From NCBI GenBank assembly GCA_021018995.1, contig CM037593.1, positions 11,932,088 to 11,996,087 on the forward strand: a stretch of DNA of 64,000 bases. Direction: 5' to 3'. The notes below the pieces were generated by a model. It was not told the DNA's origin, did not search any database, and saw only the letters and a program-made list of their open reading frames with translations. The stretch is from Chloranthus sessilifolius (Eukaryota > Streptophyta > Magnoliopsida > Chloranthales > Chloranthaceae). Of the stretch, positions 54,900 through 64,000 are shown one piece after another. Both the position numbers and the translations under genes were made by a program. Each line of letters begins with the position of its first letter. Position 1 is the stretch's first letter.

Positions 54900-55863
54900 T
54901 ATACAATTGTTGGCTGTGTCCAATCTAAATGATGCCCCAGTGAACCATCTGGCACCAAATGAAAAACATTGTCATGTGTATAGAATTGATGACTGATGAG
55001 TAGTGAAATATGATGATATTTCACCCCTAGATACCTACATTTAGCTATCCGATGAAGGCTATCTGATAAGAATTATTAGATTTAAATACAAATAGTAAAA
55101 GTCTGAGCCCAAGAATTCTGAGAATAATGTCAAAACACTGTAACTTTGGGTCATCGAGAACTTGGTGCGACTTGCAGCTCAATTTGGACCTTTAAGACGG
55201 CCGAATTATGAAATTATCAAAATACACAAGTTGTAGATCTTTCTGTAAACTTTTCAACGGCACAAGAATTGCCTTAATCCGAGTTCGGAACAGAAAGTTA
55301 TAACTAAAATACCGAAGCCGTATCTGATGCAAAAGTGGGAAAAAATTCACGAATTTTTGGGAGGTCGATGCATCGACCCTTTTGGTCGATTAATCGAGGA
55401 CAAAAAGCTGTCAGACACGGAACTTACACTTTAAAGCAGATTTTGAGGATTTTTTGCAGGGTCGATGCATCGACCCTATAGGGTTGATTAATCGACCCTG
55501 ACTTGTCGAGGGACACTTCGCTGACGTGGGTGCTATTTAAAGCCAAATCAAACACTTCGAGAAAGGAGAATTTTGGAGGATTATTATTCATTATTATTAT
55601 TATTGGTTTTAGACTCCTCTGGGCATCTTTTGAAGAGTTCTTCTCTTCTCCTTCTTCTAGGGTTTTGATCTGGGTAGATTGTACTTAGGATTTGCACTAT
55701 CTCTCTCTTTTACATTCATAGATTGTATTTAGGAAAAGCATTGTAAACAAAGATCTTTTGGAAGAAATGAAAAGTGGAATGATTTTGAATGAACAAGGAG
55801 ATCATACACTAAAGATGAGCGGCTAAATCAGTTGATCGGGGAAGATGCGATCCCCAGATAAGT
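54900..55863 (+). mobile_element. R3 LTR-like element, plus-strand copy, cut by the Tekay insertion
   Basis: Shares GCTATCCGATGAAGG (55046 region), palindromes before a TATA box (TATTTAAA, 55534-55541) and GATGAGCGGCTAAA (55815) with the minus-strand copy at 36700-38700, in the same order. Interrupted at 55863 by the Tekay element. The left edge is uncertain; 54930-54995 is a repeat also found at 39770-39845. Confidence 0.55.
55355..55505. repeat. Palindrome pairs GGTCGATGCATCGACC and TCGATTAATCGA upstream of the R3 TATA box
   Basis: Two pairs: GGTCGATGCATCGACC at 55363 followed about 21 bp later by GGTCGATTAATCGAGG; then GGTCGATGCATCGACC at 55461 followed about 22 bp later by GGTTGATTAATCGACC. 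They lie 30-180 bp upstream of the TATA box, the same place as the different TCAATCGATTGA array in the other R3 copy. Confidence 0.85.
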
Positions 55864-56437
55864 TGTAATAGCCCAAAGAAAATCACGTTAAACTATGACC
55901 TCGGGATCCGTGTCCGATTGGTCTTAGGTTTGACCAACTAGGAGTTCAATAGTTAGCGTAGAGTGTGATGAGTGAATGTGATGTGATGGGTTGTGTAACA
56001 ATGTGGTGTGTGTTGAAAATCTAAAGTCACATACACCTATTGAGGTGCATGTGCTTAACACACAAACTAGGAGAGATATAAAAGGGTTTAATAACCCTAA
56101 ATGAATGTTTTTGGGTTGTTGAAGGAGAGTAAAGAAGAGAGAGAGAGAGAGAAGTAAGAGAAGAGTTATTGCAACTGTTTGGAAGAAGGATTCAAGCATT
56201 AAAGAGGCCGGATTCGACGCAAGGGATCCGTTAGAACCAAAGCTAGAAACCCTAGCCTTCCAACTATTGATTTGAAATCAACTTGAGATCTATCCAAGGT
56301 AAAATTTTTGTAAATAAGATGCATAGATTATAGGGGTTAAGTTGTGGTTAAATGTGAGTTAGATCATAGGATAATGGCTTAGAAAAATAGAGGAAAAAGT
56401 GTAGGAAAAAGATTGGGAAGAAACTGACTCAAAAAGA

Positions 56438-57110
56438 AATTTGAATCGACAATTCGATTAATCGAAATTGGGTTCGATTAATCGAAATTGGCGAAAGTTG
56501 AAAGGTCGAAGACCACGACTTGATTAATCGAATTGGATTTGATTAATGAATTTGATTCGATTAATCGATTTGAGAATCGATTAATCGATCGGGAACTCTC
56601 GATGGACCCCAAGGGTTGGAGGAAATGATTTGGAAAAATCGACTAATCGAAATGGGATTTGATTAATCGATTGAGTTTTCGATGTCGATTTGGGATCGAT
56701 TAATCGACTTGTAAATTCAAGCTATTCGAGCGGTAGGTACCATGGGAAAAGAAGAAATTCGATTAATGGAAACTAGATTCGATTAATCTAATGAAAACTC
56801 AACTGTTCGAACAGTAGGTGTACACTGCGGAAAGAAGAATTTCGATTAATGGAAACTGGATTCGATTAATCGAACGGAAACTATTTGTTGAGCGGTGAGT
56901 TTACTGCGAAAAGAAGAATTTCGATTAATCAGCAGATTCGATTAATCGAATGACAATTCATTTCGAGGCGAGAATGGACTTTGCGAAAAGGAGAATTTGA
57001 TTAATCGAAATTACTTGATTAATCGATATTGACCTTGATTAATCGATGTTGGAAATCGATTAATCCGAGTTCGATTAATCGATTACGGATTTCGATTAAT
57101 CGTAGGATAA
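56438..57110. repeat. Phased array of TCGATTAATCGA palindromes (LTR3)
   Basis: More than 20 sites of TCGATTAATCGA or close variants (TTGATTAATCGA, CGATTAATCG), spaced about 20 bp within pairs and blocks. The blocks repeat with a period of about 80-90 bp, with inter-block text such as GAACAGTAGGTGTACACTGC and GCGAAAAGAAGAA. Same place in the LTR as the TTGATCGATCAA arrays of LTR1 and LTR2. Confidence 0.92.
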
Positions 57111-58291
57111 ATTTTGTTGACTTTTAGGTTTGACTTTAAGATTCTTGGAGGATCTTATACCTTCTTTATTGCATCCCTTGTGATGTGTTTTACTGTTGTA
57201 TGGTACCATAGGTGGTGCGTGTGAGCTAGTGCACGAGGAGCCACGTGGGACCTTGATGCATTGAACAAGTGAAGACTTGAGGTAGGGAACACCGAACATG
57301 TACTTTATTTTACAAGAGCATGTATGTAGTGATATAAATTTCAATTCAATTATTTTCTCAAAGAATTGTGAAAAGTGTGTGTGTGACATTCATAAGAGTA
57401 AAATGAGCCATCCCGGGGATGAAGAAGTAAAGAGATAAGAGCATCGGGTGTGATGGTTAATGGATACATCCAGGATGTATCCATGATTGAATCATGTTTG
57501 ATAGGGCCTAAGCGATATAAGATAGCACACTTACACGGTGAATAACTATATGTAAGGCACCGATATTTTTGTTATTTGAGGTTCCTTAGGTTACCCCAAG
57601 CGTGGCGGGATATCCACGGCCCGACACGGCGGATATCCGTGGATCTGACTGGCGGCGAAACCGTAGGCGGTCGGAGGCTTATCCGTGCGTAGTAAGCACA
57701 CCCGGGTGTTGATGAGATGTGAAACCCGCCACCAATCCCGTGGGAAAGGGGCTTGGGTACTATATAGTATTCGGGGAATACATTAAAGCTGTCTATATAG
57801 ATGACGATGAAGGGTAGCTCATCGGGGCTCGATGCTATATTGCTCGGGGATTACTTAAGTTGAAAGTTTAAGTTTTGCTTTAGGCCTTTTCAGATTATTC
57901 ATGAGTAAATGAAAACATAAGAAATCAACAAGAAAGCGAATGCTTTTAACTGCTTTATCAACAAGCTGCATAGTCACATCATGCATGGCATATCATAGAA
58001 TATATGTGAGTTATAACTTATATGTTGATGTTTGTTCCCTATTGAGCTAGGATGTAGCTCACCCTATAGACTATCGTCGCAGTCCATTAGTAGCATTGTA
58101 GCCGAGGTTTCAGGGACGTGATCCGTGAGTCGGACTTCTTCTTGGGCGAGTTGGAGCCACCTCAGAGGACTTCTTCTAGAGGACTCGTTGTGCTACTTTG
58201 GGGAGTTTTGAAGATTGTTATGCGGCTTGGTATGTCAAGCCTTTATTTTGTGAAAACATGTATATGTATAGAGTTTGGATTATTCCTGGGC

Positions 58292-58336
58292 GAACCATCC
58301 GTGATGATTTATATCATCGATGGTTGGGATCGGTTC
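58292..58336 (+). promoter_or_regulatory. Nested stem-loop near the 3' end of LTR3
   Basis: GAACCATC...GATGGTT with the inner stem GATGAT-TTAT-ATCATC, and GGTTC closing. Inner stem sequence differs from LTR1 but pairing is kept. Confidence 0.55.
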
Positions 58337-58517
58337 TCCTTCATGTAGGGGCATGAGGTAGAACCGTCTTTTGAAAAGTATTTCTAATTAGATTTAAATT
58401 CGCAAGTTGTTCTTACTTCTTTTATGCTTGATATACCAAAGGTGCATAGTTAAGGGCACGGTCAAGATGATCGTCTTGATGGCACGGGTTTGGGTCTTAA
58501 AATCCGGCATCACGATT

Positions 58518-58530
58518 TGGTATCAAAGCC
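58518..58530 (+). other. Primer-binding site (iMet-type)
   Basis: TGGTATCAAAGCC, close to the TGGTATCAGAGC complement of initiator methionine tRNA used by most plant LTR elements. It fixes the right edge of the 5' LTR. Confidence 0.85.
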
Positions 58531-58615
58531 ATTTTCTTTAGCAATTCTGACAAGAGTTCTTTCGTCAGATCATAGGGGCTTCTGCTAACGAAACCTTAGT
58601 TTCAAATGCAGTAAA

Positions 58616-59930
58616 ATGTCGACTAGAGAGGCCGACCAAGGGAGGCCATCAAAGGAGTTTACGAGTGGAGATGGTTACATCCCTCCTACCAATAGAGTGC
58701 CTTTAGGAGGTAATGAGGCCCCAGGGGGCAGTAGTAGCAGACAACATGAAGAAGAGGATCGAGATCATCAGGATCAAGATCTAAGAGAGCAAGAAAGATT
58801 GAGAGAAAGGCAAGAAGATAGAGAGGAGCGACAGAGAATGATGCACACTAAGGAGACTATGGCGGTGCCATGGCACAACAATGACATCCTTTGCATCTCA
58901 TCGTCAAGAGAACGTGACCACCTACACCACATGAGGACTGCGTTGCTGTGCCCTCATCTTTCTGAGTTTAGAAGGATGAGACCTCACAATGGTTCACGGC
59001 GAGAATTGGCCGATGGAAATGGAGAAAGTTTTAAGCGTGCTAACTTGCACGGAAGATGAGAGTGTAAGATGGGCAGCTTACATGTTGGATGGGGAGGCTG
59101 GGCCTTGGTGGAAGTCCGTGATACGGACTCGGGCTCAGGAGACCCTAGAGCTGCCATGGACTTGGGAGGAGTTTGTTGAGGAGTTCAACAAACAATATTT
59201 TCCGGAAGTAGTGAGGAACCAGCTTGAGATTCAGTTCCTACAGCTAGTACAAGGGAGGATGACTGTGAGAGAATACGGGGTAGAGTTTCTGACTTGCCGC
59301 GTTTGCTCGGATACGTAAACCACAGTGATGAAGTCCAAGAGGTTTGACAAGGTTTGAAGCACGAGGTTAGGGGGCGTAGCTCCATTTCAGCGAGGACCTA
59401 TGAAGAGGTCATGAGCAAAGCATTGGTTGTAGAAGAGGAGAACCAGGATATAGACAGAGAGAGCAGAGAGGACTTGACCACGGAAGGATGGGGAACTTCT
59501 GAACCGTGAATAAAAAGCCGAGATTCGTGGGTCGAGTCGAGACCATTTGAGGAGGTTTTGGAAGACCGTAACAACAAGAACAACAACACCAGAGGTTTCC
59601 ATTACTTGCGTCGGGAGACCTATTCGCCATGAGAGCCCCGCCATGTCACGGTGCCACTATCACAGGGGTTCTCGACAGTATCTTCCGCACCTCGAGAGAC
59701 GTGCAGCGATGTGTGGCAACCGCATAGGACTATAGACCGCAGAATCGGAACTAGAGGTTGTTCCGATGTGGCAAGGTGGGCCACATGATCAAGGATTGCC
59801 CGAGAGACAGGACAAGGGCAAGACGGCTTGCTGATTCTGACCAGACCCATTCAAGCAAGGAAGCCGATTGTTAGGGGGAGAGCCTATATCGATCCGTCAG
59901 AAGCGGGGAATGTGCAGCGTCATCCAAGGT
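58616..59930 (+). pseudogene. Tekay-like gag region
   Basis: Gag begins MSTREADQGRPSKEFTSGDG. Core text AAYMLDGEAGPWWKSV and WEEFVEEFNKQYFPEVVRNQ then KEIQFL-like (LEIQFLQLVQGRMTVREY) at about 59070-59290 is the retrotransposon gag domain. A zinc-knuckle text CGKVGHMIKDCP lies at about 59770-59805. Fossil copy, not intact; capsid-nucleocapsid part of the element. Confidence 0.8.
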
Positions 59931-60059
59931 GAGAAATTTTATTTTTATTAAAGAAAATTCCGTTTCATAAAGAATTTTAGATGGAAAAAGGTGCATGCAT
60001 TAGGAATAGTGTAGGTTCTTTTAATATAAGCCGAGAGTGCATTTTGATGTGTAAATTTA

Positions 60060-63000
60060 CGTATGTATGTGTATATATATTATAGGTACTTTAACTATGT
60101 ATGAAAGGGAAGTGTATTTAGACATGACGCCGAGTGTTGATAGACCGGTCTACCCACTCATTAAATCTACTCCACGTTTGCTAAGAAGATGAAGATCGTT
60201 CCAGACGTTGGATTTCGTCCTATCGTGTCTATTCATTTGGAGAGTTAGTAGACACGGAGTTAGCTTGCAAATCCATCATCGAGCAGTTCAAGACTTAGAA
60301 GTGCATGAATTGGAAGCAAAGTTGGTATTAGACATGCAAGGGTTTGATGTGATCCTTGGCATGGGTCGGTTGTATGACATTGTGCGACCATTGATTGCAA
60401 GAACAAGGTAGTCATTTTCGGACCCAACACAAGAAGATCATTTCGGTTTCAAGGGTGAGGTCGTCATACGTGCCCTTGATCTCGTGAAGGAGTAGAAAAT
60501 GATCGAGAAAGGGATGATGGATACTTAGCTTTCTTAAAGGAGGACAAGGAGGAAAAGAACGTCATTTACGAGATAGCAATTATGCGAGACTTCACGACGT
60601 GTTTCGGAAGAATTGCACGGATTACCTCCGAAAGAGAAGTAGAATTCGCCATTGACTTAGCACCGAGGAACGGAGCCTATTTGAAAGCACCTTATAGAAT
60701 GGCTCCGGCCGAGCTAAAGGAGTTGAAGGAACAACTACAAGAGCGATGGACAAGGGGTTTGTTAGACCAAGTGTATCTCCATGGGGAGCACCGGTCTTGT
60801 TTGTCAAGAAGAAAGATGGGTCAATGAGACTATGCATTGACTATCGACAATTGAACAAACTCACCGTGAAGAACCGATACCCTTTGCCTAGAATTGACGA
60901 TCTATTCGACCAACTGCAAGGTGCAAAGTATTTTTCCAAGATAGACCTGAGATCTGGGTATCATCAGTTGCGAGTCAAAGCTGAGGACATTCAGAAGACA
61001 GCTTTCCGGACACGGTATGGACACTATGAATTCCTTGTGATGCCGTTTGGGTTAACGAATGCTCCAAAGATCGTTTATGGATCCGATGAACCGAAAGTGT
61101 TTAAACCACACTTGGACTCTGCGTTGTAGTATTTGTTGATGATATACTAATATACTCCAAATCCAAGACAGAACACGAAGAACACTTGAGGATTGCTCTA
61201 CAAACGCTACGTGAACACCAATTATACGCCAAACTCAGTAAGTGTGAGTTTTGGCTGGAAGAAGTCAGCTTTTTGGGACATGTCGTCTCGAAGCACGGCG
61301 TCACGGTAGATCCAGCAAAGATAGAAGCAGTAGTTAAATGGGAGCAACCAAAGACAGTGACAGATGTCCGAAGTTTTCTGGGCTTAGCAGGCTATTATCG
61401 ACGTTTCGTTGAGGGGTTTTCAAAGATATCGGGACCTCTCACAAAGCTGACACGAAAAGATTCAAGGTTTGAGTGGAGTGAGGCATGCGAGAAGAGTTTT
61501 CAAGAACTCAAAACGAGACTCACTTCAGCTCCAGTGTTGGCAATTCCTTGACGGTGGAGGATACGCATGTCTGACGCGTCATACAATGGCCTTGGTTGTG
61601 TGCTCAACCAACACCGAAGGTGATAGCTACGGATCAAGAATTTGAAAGAACACGAGAAAAATTACCCGACTCATGACTTGAACGGCAGTACATTTTTACC
61701 GAAAATTTGGAGACATTACTTGTATGGTGAGACTTTTGAAATTTTCACCGATCATAAGAGCCTCCGATATCTGTTTACACAGAAAGAGCTCAATATGAGA
61801 CAGCGCAGATGGATGGAATTCCTCAAGGATTATGATTGCTCCATACAATATCATCCTGGCAAGGCGAATGTAGTAGCCGATGCATTGAGTCGAAAGGGTT
61901 CAGCTCAGTTAGCTTCATTGATTTTGGGTATGCACCGATGGAAACTATTGGAAGACCTGGCATGCTATGATGCGAACATTGAGTCAAAGGACACTGGATC
62001 CTTTTTGGCTAACATCTCAGTAAAGCCAGTGATATTTGAACATATCCACGAGCTACAGATGAAAGATCCAGCATTAACAAAGATTCGTCAAGACGTGAGT
62101 GAAGGCATCAGTTCGGACTTCTCAATAAAAGCAGATGGTTCTTTGTTGTTTAAAGGCCGTCTATGCATCCCGGATAATGCCGATCTAAGACGAACAATTC
62201 TGGATGAGGCTCATAAGTCAAATTATGCCATCCACCCTGGTAGCACCAAAATGTACCAAGATTTGAAAAAGAATTATTGGTGGAGAGGACTGAAACAAGA
62301 CGTGGCCGAGTATGTGTCACGATGTTTGACTTGTCAACAAGTGAAGGTTGATCATAGACATCTGCGGACTATTGCAACCTTTACCAATACCGTAATGGAA
62401 GTGGAATCGATCTCAATGGATTTCATTGTTGGATTACCTCGCTAAGAAACATAATGCTATTTGGGTCGTCAGAGACCGATTGACCAAATCAACAGACTTT
62501 TGCCATACAAAACTACATATCGGGAAGATTGGCAACCTATATATGAAAGAGATTGTAAGATTACATGGTATTCCAAAGATAGTTTGATCGTGATCCACTT
62601 GTACGCCCAAGTTTTGGAAGAAATTTCAAGAAGGAATGGGAACGCGACTAGACTTTAGTTCACTTTCCATCCTCAAACCGATGGATGACAGAGTGTGAAT
62701 CAAGTGATAGAAGACATGCTCAGAGCTTGCATGCTTGATATGCAAGGATACTGGGATGAGTATCTACCGATGCTCGAGTTCGCATATAACAACAGTTTTT
62801 CAAACGAGCATTGGCATGGCACCGTATGAAGCTCTGTATGGACGACGATGCAAGTCACCTCACGAATTGGGAGGAAACAGGTGAGAAATTTGTATTAGGA
62901 CCAAAAGCGCTTGAAGACAACGCCACCGTCGTCAAATTATCGAGAGAAAGGTTGAAGACAAAGACAGTAGATGAAAAGTTACGATGCGATGAAGCGGACT

Positions 63001-63440
63001 AGTGTTGACTACAAAGTGGGCGAGCATGTGTTTGTGAAGGTGTCACCTATGAAAGGTGTAATGCGATTTGGCAAGAGGGGAAGTTAAGTCCACGTTATGT
63101 TGGACCATTTGAAATTTTGGGACGAATAGGTGAAGTTGCATATCGCATTAGTTTACCACCTATTCGATCGAGTACATAATGTCTTCCACATATCGATGCT
63201 CGAGAAAGTACGTGAATGATCCGTCTCATGTGTTAGGGAAGCAACCTATAGAGATGTGTGAGGACATGAGCATGATAGAGGAACCGGTGGAGATCTTGGA
63301 TGGAAAGAACAAAATCGCGCACTAAAGTAATTCCCTTAGTGCTTGTTCGATGGAACAATCATCCTAAAGAAGAGGCTACTTGGGAGCGAGAGGCCGATGT
63401 AAAGAACAATACCCGACCTTGTTTCCAACGACGTGAAAGT
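60060..63440 (+). pseudogene. Tekay-like pol region (protease, RT, RNase H, integrase, chromodomain)
   Basis: Protease end DMQGFDVILGMGRL at about 60336-60377. RT at about 60650-61550: [66 protein letters not shown]. RNase H at about 61640-61905: [20 protein letters not shown] and [16 protein letters not shown]. Integrase zinc-binding and core from about 62160: [40 protein letters not shown]. Chromodomain-like VLVRWNNHPKEEATWERE at about 63340-63395. The order RT-RNase H-integrase-chromodomain makes it a Ty3 chromovirus; motif wording and the long LTR favour Tekay/Del. Broken fossil. Confidence 0.88.
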
Positions 63441-63559
63441 GCGATGTAAACCACAAGCGTGTTGTGAAATCTCCACTATACTTGTAATTCAATGGAAATT
63501 TTAATCCAATCATCATGAATTGTCGAAAATAAGAAAAGAAACAAAGAGATTTAAATTCT

Positions 63560-64000
63560 GTAGAAACTGGGCAAAATCGATTAAACGAATTTCAAATCGA
63601 TTAATCGATTTGGAATTTCGATTAATCGATAATGTTCGGGTAGTCGATCGGCATGTGCCGGATTTGGAAATGAAAAGTTGAGTTAGAAAATGCATAGAAA
63701 GAAATTTGATTAATCGAAATGGGATTTCGATTAATCAAATACTTAAGGAATTTTGGAAAATTTTTGAAGTTTTTGCACGATTTCGATTAATCGAAACTAA
63801 GTTCGACTAATCGATTTTGAGATTTGGATTAATCGAAATGAATTTCGATTAATCGCCTGGCACGCGCCAGTGAGCTCAAAATTTTAAATTTTTAAACAAA
63901 CACGATTTCGATTAATCGAAATATTTTCGATAAATCGAATTTTATTTTCGATTAATCAATTTTAAATTTCGATTAATCGATTTTACTGCTTAACCTAGTT
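63560..64000. repeat. Second TCGATTAATCGA palindrome array, 3' of pol
   Basis: About 16 sites of TCGATTAATCGA type between the pol end and the window edge, mostly 19-22 bp apart. The sequence around them does not match the start of the 5' LTR, so this array is probably in the internal 3' region, before the 3' LTR. Confidence 0.85.

Larger units (their letters stand above)
55864..58513 (+). repeat. 5' LTR of the Tekay-like element (LTR3)
   Basis: Starts TGTAATAGCCC and ends near GGCATCAC, about 2,650 bp, the same length class as the two solo LTRs. TATA box ATATAAAAGG at 56076-56085, about 210 bp from the LTR start, so U3 is short and most of the LTR would be transcribed. The shared hairpin TGAGCTAGGATGTAGCTCA is near 58040. 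The exact right edge is uncertain by a few bases. Confidence 0.85.
55864..64000 (+). mobile_element. Tekay/Del-like Ty3 chromovirus, broken, right end outside the window
   Basis: Parts in order: 5' LTR 55864-58513, primer site 58518-58530, gag from 58616, pol about 60060-63440, chromodomain-like end about 63290-63440, and a palindrome-rich 3' region from 63560. The 3' LTR is not reached. Candidate left target duplication TAAGT (55859-55863). The element is broken with roughly ten or more visible breaks, so it is a fossil. Age cannot be judged from LTR divergence, as only one LTR is visible. Confidence 0.9.

Noticed and set aside
58616-59059. Separate host gene for a charged Glu/Arg-rich protein
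   Set aside because: It directly follows the primer site and leads into gag motifs, so it is the start of the retroelement gag.
63481-64000. Start of the 3' LTR of the Tekay-like element
   Set aside because: No TGTAATAGCCC start and the text does not match 55864 onward; only the palindrome words are shared.

Overview
The window is nuclear DNA of a flowering plant, most likely a eudicot. The evidence is plant-specific protein families (CSI-type armadillo protein, MEKK-clade MAPKKK, PPR, CC-NBS-LRR, ZAR1-like LRR kinase), Ty1/copia and chromoviral Ty3 elements with iMet-type primer sites, plant LINEs with a C-terminal RNase H, CACTA elements and many MITEs. The species cannot be named. Only one gene looks intact; nearly everything else is transposon sequence or broken host-gene pieces.

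Layout. 0-12 kb: a CSI-like fragment, then a diverged tandem duplication (unit A ~1.7-5.1 kb, unit B ~7.7-11.8 kb). Unit B holds the intact intronless MAPKKK20-like gene (8144-8995, minus); unit A holds its decayed copy. Two foldback MITE families (called R1 and R2 here) recur in and around the units. 12-17.3 kb: a long-TIR foldback element, a Ty1/copia remnant (LTR plus start of gag) and a 2.67 kb solo LTR with a perfect 5-bp target duplication. 17.3-27 kb: a patchwork of single exons from unrelated genes (FAD synthetase, LRR-RLK, an unidentified protein, GSK3/SHAGGY kinase, fumarase), all on the plus strand, among CACTA-type ends. 27-36.4 kb: MITE, minisatellite, LINE tail, a CACTA TNP1-like remnant and a LINE in two opposed pieces. 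36.7-46 kb: an LTR-like element R3, MITEs, a CC-NBS-LRR fragment, a LINE tail and a broken PPR gene. 46.4-55.9 kb: a second solo LTR inside an R1 MITE, a nearly full-length LINE (minus) and a second R3 copy. 55.86-64 kb: a Tekay/Del-like chromovirus with 5' LTR, gag and pol; it is broken and its 3' LTR lies beyond the window.

The most striking signal is not a gene. The LTRs of the three Tekay-type copies each carry about 20 or more short perfect or near-perfect palindromes set about 20-21 bp apart (two helical turns), with unrelated spacers. The palindrome word differs between copies of the same family (TTGATCGATCAA in two, TCGATTAATCGA in the third) while position and spacing are kept. The same layout with other words occurs in the copia LTR (TCGCTCGAGCGA-like) and in both R3 copies (TCAATCGATTGA; GGTCGATGCATCGACC), there just upstream of a TATA box. 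This looks like an exchangeable binding-site or RNA-structure module shared by unrelated retroelements. I know of no description of it; that, and its function, are inference.
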